Positions 1 through 5,533 of a DNA stretch of 8,753 nucleotides are shown here, in pieces. Position numbers and translations under genes: made by a program. Positions within the stretch are counted from its first letter, which is position 1, and every line of letters starts with the position of its first letter. A model generated the notes under the pieces. That model did no database searches and had not been told where the DNA came from. It saw only the letters and a list, made by a program, of their open reading frames with translations. Origin of the DNA: an uncultured Lachnospiraceae bacterium (GTDB lineage Bacteria > Bacillota_A > Clostridia > Lachnospirales > Lachnospiraceae); assembly GCA_947177885.1 (NCBI GenBank), contig CAMWWF010000106.1:1-8753 (forward strand). Direction: 5' to 3'.

Positions 1-461
1 GGATAGATCTCCCCTTTTACATGGAAAATTCTCTCCTCCTGCTCTGTCAGACATAAATGCCGTACCGTTGTCAAGTGATCGATCAGCTTGAGAGGCCGTT
101 GGTGACAGACAAGGGATATGGTAATATCTGTTATCGGTATGGTATTCTCTTTTGGCGTATCAGACTTGTAAAAGCAGGCATAGCCGAGAACCTTATAATA
201 GTCATCTATACTGAGATAATCTCCCGGGCGCTTGTACTCCATAATATTATGGGTACGGAAAATTTTTCCGATATTTTTATGGATTTTTTCCTTTGGATTT
301 TTCCGGATGATCAATACGTCGATCGCTTTCGGTTTGGTGCCCAACTGATGTTCACTCTCAAATAAAAGTTTATCTGCCTCTTCCGAAAATTCAATCCGGA
401 TGCTGGCATAAAAGGCCGGATGCCACTGCAGCATCTGGTTTCGCTTCCGTTCTTTTCTCAT
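1..461 (-). CDS. PD-(D/E)XK-like small protein, 3' end beyond window
   Basis: An open frame reads leftward from an ATG at 461-459 to the window edge without a stop (153 codons seen). The start is supported by GGGAGG (466-471, minus strand), 4 nt before the ATG. The protein starts with a basic stretch (RKERKRNQ), then has W13-H-P, a helix, the segment QLGTKPKAIDVLIIRK, and later IMEYKRPGDYLSIDDYYKV. I recognise this as a family that is frequent in Lachnospiraceae genomes and usually annotated as hypothetical. The spacing of D48 (in a hydrophobic strand, DVLII) and E75-Y-K77 fits the D...ExK core of PD-(D/E)XK nuclease-fold proteins such as the Rpn/PDDEXK transposase-like group; that fold is my inference. 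A nuclease activity is not shown. No partner gene is visible. Confidence 0.7.
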   Translation of the reverse strand, partial: MRKERKRNQMLQWHPAFYASIRIEFSEEADKLLFESEHQLGTKPKAIDVLIIRKNPKEKIHKNIGKIFRTHNIMEYKRPGDYLSIDDYYKVLGYACFYKSDTPKENTIPITDITISLVCHQRPLKLIDHLTTVRHLCLTEQEERIFHVKGEIY

Positions 462-734
462 TTGGCCTCCCTGTGTATATGCGGAGACCCTTTCGGAGCT
501 CCTGCTTAAATATTGGAATATAAAAGCATGATTTTCCGAAAGAAACAGAAGCTGCATAAAACACTGCTTCCATCCTGATGAAATGTAATCAGAAGACACG
601 ATAAATGGTTTCTTTGTGTCTGATATGTTGTAGAAAATTTGCTTTTCTACACTCTACCACATTTTGAGAAATATGGCAAGACATCAATAAATAAATTTTT
701 TATAAATGATATTCAGGGTAGTCAGAGGCCGAAT
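462..734. other. Gene-free stretch left of the palindrome
   Basis: No convincing coding frame is seen on either strand. The short open frames here have no ribosome binding site or recognisable composition. The only structures noted are the leader and Shine-Dalgarno site of the leftward gene (466-471), the 9-bp hairpin at 629-651, and AT-rich DNA at 680-712 (runs of AATAAATAAATTTTTT type). The promoter of the leftward left-edge gene should lie here, but I could not find a convincing -35/-10 pair. Confidence 0.5.
629..651. repeat. 9-bp perfect inverted repeat
   Basis: TGTAGAAAA (629-637) and TTTTCTACA (643-651) are perfect reverse complements around a 5-nt centre (TTTGC). It is AT-rich and has no T tract after either arm, so it is not a typical intrinsic terminator. 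It lies about 170 nt upstream of the leftward left-edge gene, and could be an operator for that gene or a weak hairpin behind the decayed regulator. Confidence 0.5.
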
Positions 735-781
735 GGCCATATGCCGAGCGGCCGTGCTTGCACGGACAGTTGGCGAATGCC
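735..781. repeat. 47-nt imperfect palindrome (REP-like hairpin)
   Basis: The core is CCGTGC (752-757), a TT loop, and GCACGG (760-765). After a 4x4 internal loop, GCCGA (743-747) pairs with TTGGC (770-774), and GGC(C)AT (735-740) pairs with ATGCC (777-781). The stretch is clearly more GC-rich than the AT-rich DNA on both sides and lies directly at the end of the regulator pseudogene, whose family-like sequence stops near 793. There is no T tract on either side. It looks like a dispersed extragenic palindrome rather than a terminator. Whether other copies exist in the genome cannot be seen here. Confidence 0.5.
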
Positions 782-789
782 GCGAGAGC

Positions 790-1381
790 CGTCGTTGGGA
801 CGTATATTTCCATGGTTGCGTCAGCACGGAAATGGCATCTCTCGTCATAAAACTAAAGTCGATTTTACTTTCGTCATAGATATATTCACTATTGGGAAAC
901 CATTCCTCAAAGATATATTTCCAAGCTGCTTTGACAACGTCAGCTAAAGGATCATTCTGACCTGTATCAGCTTTTGTTAAATCATTTTGTTTTCCGGGTT
1001 TTCGCCTGTATAGGTGTCCCAATAAGCGGCAATATCTTTCATATAACTGCTTGTAACGTTGGTTTTTATGCCATAACCAGCCACTTTAAACGCTTCTTTT
1101 TTCAGAATAACAGGATTCCTAATATAACCACCAATTTTAGTTAATGGTAATTCAAAGTCAACATCACTCATATGAGCCGCATAAGCAGTTGGACTATATC
1201 CGAATTCATTGTTAAATGATTTTGCAAACCCGCCTGCTGTTTCATAGCCATAATCTACGGCAACGTCAATTATTTTTTTGCCTTTAGTGAGTTCGGTTCG
1301 CGCAACGGATAATCTTCTTTTCTGAACGTAATCCATAAGTGTTATGCCCTTTTGTGCGGTAAACACTCTGCAAAAATGCAA
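790..1381 (-). pseudogene. Decayed AraC-type regulator with GyrI-like domain
   Basis: Reading leftward from about 1378, the frame starts abruptly at HFCRVFTAQKGITLMDYV, the middle of the first AraC HTH. It continues with the second HTH (IIDVAVDYGYETAGGFAKSF) and FGYSPTAY, then the start of a GyrI-like effector-binding domain (KKEAFKVAGYGIKTNV, DIAAYWDTYTGEN). It stops at TAA (977-979). The next frame carries the later part of the same domain: DPLADVVKAAWKYIFEEWFP, then SEYIYDESKIDFSF. About 50 residues normal between these two parts are absent. A second frame change at a run of four T (minus strand, 849-852) is needed to read the usual ending YDERCHFRADATMEIYVP; one extra T would restore it. 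Upstream of HFCRVF the frame meets a stop, and the first ~35-40 residues of the family are missing. N-terminal loss, internal deletion and a frameshift together make a functional product very unlikely. Confidence 0.85.
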
Positions 1382-1426
1382 TCTGTTAAAAAAAAGCGGA
1401 AAAGGATACTTTTGTCATAAATCTTA

Positions 1427-1455
1427 TTGGAATAAAATGCAAAACACATTATAAT
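1427..1455 (+). promoter_or_regulatory. Sigma-A promoter
   Basis: TTGGAA (1427-1432) and a consensus TATAAT (1450-1455) are separated by exactly 17 nt in AT-rich DNA. The expected start of transcription near 1461-1463 is about 15 nt before the ATG at 1478, with a purine-rich Shine-Dalgarno (GAAAGGA) in between. It would drive the 71-codon gene and the amidohydrolase gene behind it. Confidence 0.75.
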
Positions 1456-1477
1456 AAAATATAACAGAAAGGAAAAG

Positions 1478-1693
1478 ATGGAGAGGGTATGCGATAACAG
1501 GGTGGTTCGGATTGACGGCGATTATGCCGGACTCTTGAAATTGACGGACAGGAATGAAATGTCTGAAACAAGGAACACTGAGGACAGTGAATTACATTTT
1601 GCGGCAAGGGCGCTTCTGTCTGAAAATATTACGGAAGACAGCAGGCTGCACTACGGAATGCTCACGTATACATTAGTAGAAGAACGTCAGTAA
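1478..1693 (+). CDS. Small DUF3006-like protein
   Basis: A 71-codon frame lies immediately behind a good promoter, with AAAGGA 4-6 nt before the ATG, so it is probably expressed. The sequence begins with a strand-rich piece (NRVVRIDGDYAGLLKL), has a polar middle (SETRNTEDSELHF), and ends with ALLSENITEDSRLHYGMLTY. This layout, an 'R-I-(D/E)-G-xx-A' strand followed by 'LP/LSxxxxEGD-like, L' and a final strand, resembles the small DUF3006 family of about 70 residues, which has no known function. The match is from memory of the pattern and is moderate only. No membrane segment or signal peptide is visible. It is 58 nt upstream of the amidohydrolase gene and probably in the same transcript. Confidence 0.6.
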   Translation: MERVCDNRVVRIDGDYAGLLKLTDRNEMSETRNTEDSELHFAARALLSENITEDSRLHYGMLTYTLVEERQ

Positions 1694-1751
1694 TTACAAA
1701 ACTCCGATTTTGCAAACGCCTAAGTAGAAGAATAGATGGGAGGACGATCAT

Positions 1752-2675
1752 ATGAAGATCATAGACGCACACATTCATCTCTGTCAGAGCCTGAACGGCT
1801 TCGGCGCCAGAGGAGAGCTGCGTTGCATCGGCGGCGGATATGTGGAATACGCGGACGGAAGCACCTTTCAGATGTTTCCGGAAGAACTGGGAGAGGACAG
1901 GGTGACACCGGAAGCTGTACTTTCCCTTATGGACAGGGAGGGGATAGAGAAAGCCGTGATGCTTCAGGGCAATTTCATAGGTCCCCAGAATCTCTATACG
2001 TGGGAAGCGATGCAGAAATATCCGGACCGTTTCACCGGAGCGGCATGTTACGATCCCTTTTGCAGAAAGTATGAAGATGTCCGCAGACATCTGTTCGAAG
2101 ATCTGGGATTTCCCATCGTAAAGTTTGAAGTCAGTGACGGGAGCGGCCTTATGAGTTATCACAGGGAATTCCCTCTGGAGGGGGAGATGATGGAGGAACA
2201 GCTCCGTTATGCGGAGTTCCTGGGACTGACGGTGGTGTTTGACATCGGGCGTCACGGCGGATGCTGCTGGCAGGTCCGGGAGCTGGCAACAGCCGCAAAG
2301 AGATATCCCGGCCTGCAGTTTGTGGTCTGTCATCTTCTGGCGCCCCAGGGACGGAGTTATGAGGAGGACTGGCGTGAGGCGATGAAAATGCTGAATCTGG
2401 ACAATGTGGTCTTTGATCTGGCCAGCTTAAGCGGCAATCAGAGACCGGAGCCTTATCCGTATCCCACCGCAATATGGTTTATCAAAGAGGCCATGGGCAT
2501 CCTCGGGGCGGACCGTATGATGTGGGGAAGCGACCTGCCCAGCAACCTCTGCAGGGATACTTACCGCCATCTCTTTGACTATATACTGGAGAGTCATGCT
2601 TTCACAGAGAGTGAGAAGGAGTCCATGCTTTGGAAAACTGCGGACAGAATTTACTTTACGGATTCCCATTTGTGA
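1752..2675 (+). CDS. Amidohydrolase_2-type metal-dependent hydrolase
   Basis: This 307-aa protein is a TIM-barrel member of the amidohydrolase superfamily (Amidohydrolase_2, the ACMSD-like branch). The metal-ligand pattern is visible: H7-I-H9 at the end of strand 1 (IIDAHIHL), H168 (DIGRHGG), H194 (VVCHLLAP), and D261 (MMWGSDLP) near the C-terminus. K124 sits in the strand PIVKFEV. This family hydrolyses or decarboxylates small carbonyl-containing substrates; the substrate here cannot be told. No signal peptide is present, so it acts in the cytoplasm. The length is normal for the family and the frame is intact. The start is firm: GGGAGG (1738-1743) lies 8 nt before the ATG. It follows the small 1478-1693 gene and is probably cotranscribed with it. 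No transporter or other catabolic gene is nearby to suggest a pathway. Confidence 0.88.
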   Translation: MKIIDAHIHLCQSLNGFGARGELRCIGGGYVEYADGSTFQMFPEELGEDRVTPEAVLSLMDREGIEKAVMLQGNFIGPQNLYTWEAMQKYPDRFTGAACYDPFCRKYEDVRRHLFEDLGFPIVKFEVSDGSGLMSYHREFPLEGEMMEEQLRYAEFLGLTVVFDIGRHGGCCWQVRELATAAKRYPGLQFVVCHLLAPQGRSYEEDWREAMKMLNLDNVVFDLASLSGNQRPEPYPYPTAIWFIKEAMGILGADRMMWGSDLPSNLCRDTYRHLFDYILESHAFTESEKESMLWKTADRIYFTDSHL

Positions 2676-2691
2676 TAAAATGTGATAAAAT
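2663..2691 (+). promoter_or_regulatory. Possible promoter of the pqqD-like/pel-like operon
   Basis: TTCCCA (2663-2668, 4 of 6 against TTGACA) and TAAAAT (2686-2691, 5 of 6 against TATAAT) are 17 nt apart. This overlaps the end of the amidohydrolase gene and a tandem repeat. A second TAAAAT sits 10 nt upstream. The evidence is weak because the DNA is AT-rich here. If used, the transcript would have a leader of about 275 nt containing strong hairpins. Confidence 0.3.
2671..2690 (+). repeat. Tandem 10-bp direct repeat
   Basis: TGTGATAAAA occurs twice with no gap (2671-2680 and 2681-2690). The first copy contains the TGA stop of the amidohydrolase gene. It may be a replication-slippage product or a pair of -10-like boxes; no function is evident. 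Confidence 0.8.
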
Positions 2692-2710
2692 ATCCGAAAA
2701 GGGCAGAACC

Positions 2711-2767
2711 AAACAGACGAAGATGTATCTGCCGGGCTTGCCTGGGCAGATACATCTTTGGCTGTTT
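2711..2767 (+). terminator. Long hairpin behind the amidohydrolase gene
   Basis: AAGATGTATCTGCC (2720-2733) and GGCAGATACATCTT (2745-2758) form a perfect 14-bp stem. The 11-nt centre can pair further (GGC-TT-GCC). Outside it, AAACAG (2711-2716) and CTGTTT (2762-2767) add 6 bp across a 3x3 internal loop. The stem is followed by TTTGGCTGTTT rather than a clean T run, so termination would be only moderate and possibly bidirectional. It lies 36 nt after the amidohydrolase stop and may also act as a leader structure for the downstream operon. Confidence 0.6.
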
Positions 2768-2781
2768 GACGGGAGGTCAAA

Positions 2782-2973
2782 ATGTGTCGGCATCTTTCGG
2801 TCTCTGCCTGGGAAGCCTTGGGAACCTGGAGAGAGAAAAGGCAAAGCCGCAGGAGGGTTCCGGCCTCTGCCCGGGAGGTAGGGGAACCGGGTGACATAAA
2901 GCGCAAAGAAGAGGGGCTGAAAGCTGTCTGTGACGTGCAAAAACAGGGAGGCATTCAGAAGACCGGGAGAGCT
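2782..2973 (+). other. GC-rich structured leader or N-terminal extension
   Basis: This stretch is either the untranslated leader of the PqqD-like gene or an in-frame N-terminal extension of it. An ATG at 2782 has a fine Shine-Dalgarno (GGGAGG, 2771-2776, 5 nt spacing) and stays open into the PqqD-like frame, adding 64 residues. The added residues are Arg/Glu/Gly-rich with no domain pattern, so I favour non-coding. At nucleotide level GGAACC (2821-2826), GGTTCC (2856-2861) and GGAACC (2883-2888) can form two mutually exclusive hairpins. The blocks at 2798-2834 and 2859-2894 are imperfect direct repeats of each other (both with CTCTGCC(T/C)GGGA and GGGAACC). Confidence 0.45.
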
Positions 2974-3240
2974 ATGAAAAAAGGAGTACGTTATCAGATG
3001 CGCAAAGCCGCAGGACTGTATTGGCTGATCGATATGGAGCAGAGCGGTTCGGACTGGCGGGAACCCGTGGCGGTCAATGAGAGCGGCGCATTTATTTGGG
3101 AACGATATCAGTGTCTGAGATCGGAAATCGCAGTGGCGGAAGAACTGAACAGGGAGAGAGGGGTTCCTGTACAGGAGGCGCTGACAGATATCAGGCATTT
3201 TTTGCAGCAGCTTGAGGAACAGGGAATAGTTCTGCAATAA
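2974..3240 (+). CDS. PqqD-like protein
   Basis: An 88-aa protein matches the PqqD fold (winged helix, peptide-binding chaperone family). It has a first strand with GLYWLID (14-20), then the hallmark VNESGAFIW (34-42, family pattern 'lNetga.iW'), a helix with SEIAVAEELNRE, and a last helix DIRHFLQQLEEQGIV. Known PqqD domains bind precursor peptides for radical-SAM enzymes, but stand-alone PqqD-like proteins also occur in polysaccharide loci. No radical-SAM gene or precursor peptide is visible nearby. The ATG at 2974 is preceded by GGGAGA with 4 nt spacing, and gives the family's usual length; an in-frame ATG at 2782 with a better site would add 64 residues. The PelD-like gene follows 22 nt downstream, so the two are likely cotranscribed. 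Confidence 0.8.
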   Translation: MKKGVRYQMRKAAGLYWLIDMEQSGSDWREPVAVNESGAFIWERYQCLRSEIAVAEELNRERGVPVQEALTDIRHFLQQLEEQGIVLQ

Positions 3241-3262
3241 GAATGAATGGAGCGTAAGGGGT

Positions 3263-5533
3263 ATGGACGTTTTACTGGTGGGCAGCACAAGTAATCTGAT
3301 GCAAAAGCTGGTTGATAAACTGGATAAGGAAAAACACAGGATTTTTGTGCTGACCGAGGAGGGAAAGGAAGTCCTCAGCTACCGCAGAGCCTTTGAGACG
3401 TACCGCTTCAGCTATAATAATGCCTGTATCAGAGAAGTATTTAACAGTGTGAAACCGGACGTCACCATTTTTCTGGGTGCGTATGACTGGAATTTTAACT
3501 GGGAGGGCGGACAGAATACCTCCATTGATTATTCTTCGGCAATTCTGAACATGCTGATGGCCTTTGCCGCCCAGCGGAAGGGTAAATTCATTTATCTGTC
3601 TTCTGATGAAGTGTTCGATGGAATCCGCATTCATAAAAATAATGAAATTTTAAACCAGACAGATCAAAATCCCAAGGCACAGGCTATAGCCATGGGGGAG
3701 AAGATGTGTCTGGACTACAGCCACATGGTGGACGGGAAAATAATTGTGCTGCGTCTGGACCACCTTTACGGTATTCCTACCCGCCGGGAGGAGCTTGGCA
3801 ATATCTGTGCGAAAATGTGCATGGAAGCCATTGATACGGGTGAGATCACGATAGACGGCGACAGGGGTATCTATGTGGAAGAGGCGGAAACTGCGGTGGA
3901 AACCATCAACCGATCACATTTTACAATAGATGGGGAAAAGCAGTTTTCACCCGTCTATCTGCCCGATGCCGTGGAGGATATCTATCAGGTGGCTGTGGCG
4001 GAGGAATGCCGACACTCGGTTTATCAGGTGTCAGGCAGTACGGCGATATCTCAGGCAGAGATTGCCAGGATGATACAGCAGAATCTGAGGAAAAAAACGG
4101 ATGAAAATGTCGCAACCATAGTTGATGCACCGGAAAAGGGGATAAACAGTGTTATTTTGTCGGGTTTTGATTTCATGGAGGAGTTCAGACTTCGGAACTT
4201 CAACCCGCCGGCTAAGGCAATCCCCAAACTTACCGAATACCTGCAGAAGAACGCATCAAGGTTTTCCAGGCGCTCGGATGTAGACGAAAGTCTTGCGCAA
4301 AAGGTGAAAAACGGCTTCAGGGAAGTGGTGAGAACACTGGTTCCCTTTGCGGAAAACATGATTCTGTTCATTCCGTTTTTTATGTTGAACAACAGAGCCG
4401 TGGGGAGCCGGTATTTTGCGCATCTCGACTTTTATCTGCTGTATGTATTGCTTTTTGCCATCGTATATGGACAGCAGCAGGCAATCTTTTCCAGTCTGCT
4501 GGCGATCGCAGGCTATTGTTTCCGGCAGATGTATCAGAGAAGCGGGTTTGATGTAATGCTTGATTACAACACATATGTCTGGATGGCACAGCTCCTGATC
4601 CTGGGACTTGTGGTGGGATATATGAGGGACCAGCTGAAATCCATTCGGGAGGAGAACACGGAGGAAGTATGTTTTCTCATGAAGCAGCTGGCCGATCTGT
4701 CAGATATCAACAGCAGTAATGTGAGAGTGAAGGATGTTCTGTCGGATCATTTGCTGAATCAGAATGACAGTATGGGTAAGATCTATGAGATCACTTCCGA
4801 ACTGGGCAGTTATCAGCCGGCGGAGGTATTGTTTTACGCGGCGGAGGTGCTTTCCAAGATCATGCGCAGCAAGGATGTGGCCATCTATTCGGTGGCAAAC
4901 CGTTCCTATGCGAGACTGTTTTCGGCCACATCAGGCAGGGCGCGGATCTTGGGGAATTCCGTTAATTACTCAGAGATGACGGAAATGTATGAGGCCATCA
5001 GTGCGCACAGGGTCTATATCAACAAGAATATGAATGAGAGTTATCCTCTGATGGCCAGCGCCATTTACGAGGGTGATGAGATGCAGATGATATTGATGGT
5101 ATGGGATATCCCCTGGGAGCGAATGACGCTGGGGCAGGCGGATATGCTGGCCATCACCCGATATCTGATCCAGGACGCTGTCCTGAGGGCAAACCGTTAT
5201 ATGGCGGCGCTGGAGCAGCAGCGATATATTCAGGGAACGCATATACTGGAGAAGGAGGCTTTTGAAGAACTGGTATCCGCATTCATGCGCGCAAGGAGCA
5301 GGAATCTGACCACATGTGCATTGCTGAATCTCGATACCGGAGAATTGTCTCAGGAGGAAGTGGATGCGAAGCTGAGCAAGCTGGTAAGACAGACAGATTA
5401 TCTCGGACAGGATGCGAAGGGCAGACTGCATGTATTATTGGCAAATACAGATGTGGCGGGAGCTAATTTTGTGCAGAAGAGGTTTGAGGATGCCGGTCTG
5501 GGCTGTCAGGTTGAGGAGGCATTGGCGGTATGA
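3263..5533 (+). CDS. pelD: SDR-PelD fusion, c-di-GMP receptor of a Pel-type locus
   Basis: A 756-aa inner-membrane protein. Residues 1 to about 325 form an extended-SDR domain (RmlD/epimerase type): Rossmann start VLLVGSTSN, YLSSDEVFDG (111-120), LRLDHLYG (163-170). Four membrane helices follow (about 356-375, 390-403, 406-424, 438-454), then a helical connector, a GAF domain (about 517-645) and a GGDEF-like domain (about 660-756). The order 4 TM-GAF-degenerate GGDEF is that of PelD, which binds c-di-GMP and activates Pel exopolysaccharide synthesis. The I-site R709-Q-T-D712 is intact, while the position of GGDEF reads A718-K-G-R-L722, so it should bind but not make c-di-GMP. The SDR part lacks the catalytic Tyr (A141 at that position) and the full glycine motif, so it is probably not a normal oxidoreductase. 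Translation start: GGAG (3249-3252) lies 10 nt before the ATG. Its stop overlaps the next gene by 4 nt (ATGA). Confidence 0.85.
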   Translation: MDVLLVGSTSNLMQKLVDKLDKEKHRIFVLTEEGKEVLSYRRAFETYRFSYNNACIREVFNSVKPDVTIFLGAYDWNFNWEGGQNTSIDYSSAILNMLMAFAAQRKGKFIYLSSDEVFDGIRIHKNNEILNQTDQNPKAQAIAMGEKMCLDYSHMVDGKIIVLRLDHLYGIPTRREELGNICAKMCMEAIDTGEITIDGDRGIYVEEAETAVETINRSHFTIDGEKQFSPVYLPDAVEDIYQVAVAEECRHSVYQVSGSTAISQAEIARMIQQNLRKKTDENVATIVDAPEKGINSVILSGFDFMEEFRLRNFNPPAKAIPKLTEYLQKNASRFSRRSDVDESLAQKVKNGFREVVRTLVPFAENMILFIPFFMLNNRAVGSRYFAHLDFYLLYVLLFAIVYGQQQAIFSSLLAIAGYCFRQMYQRSGFDVMLDYNTYVWMAQLLILGLVVGYMRDQLKSIREENTEEVCFLMKQLADLSDINSSNVRVKDVLSDHLLNQNDSMGKIYEITSELGSYQPAEVLFYAAEVLSKIMRSKDVAIYSVANRSYARLFSATSGRARILGNSVNYSEMTEMYEAISAHRVYINKNMNESYPLMASAIYEGDEMQMILMVWDIPWERMTLGQADMLAITRYLIQDAVLRANRYMAALEQQRYIQGTHILEKEAFEELVSAFMRARSRNLTTCALLNLDTGELSQEEVDAKLSKLVRQTDYLGQDAKGRLHVLLANTDVAGANFVQKRFEDAGLGCQVEEALAV

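Noticed and set aside
57..365. Rightward 102-codon frame near the left edge
   Set aside because: It lies antisense to the intact leftward frame 461-1, which has a Shine-Dalgarno and recognisable family sequence.
735..781. Intrinsic terminator of the leftward regulator
   Set aside because: No T tract follows on the minus strand, the stem has a 4x4 internal loop, and it overlaps the point where the pseudogene loses its family sequence.
684..1022. 112-codon leftward frame as an independent gene
   Set aside because: Its middle is the second half of the GyrI-like domain of the regulator and its end reads through the palindrome out of the family's frame. It is a fragment of the pseudogene.
2835..2895. 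c-di-GMP-I (GEMM) riboswitch upstream of the pel-like operon
   Set aside because: GCAAAGCC (2841-2848) and GGAGGTAGGGGAACCGGG look like the 3' half of GEMM, which would fit the c-di-GMP theme. However, the conserved first half (GCAAACC, a GNRA-capped stem and GGGACGCAAAGC) is not present with the right pairing. An Infernal scan would decide.
1662..2954. Long leftward frames opposite the amidohydrolase and leader
   Set aside because: They are antisense shadows of the amidohydrolase gene and of GC-rich leader DNA, with no binding site or domain pattern.
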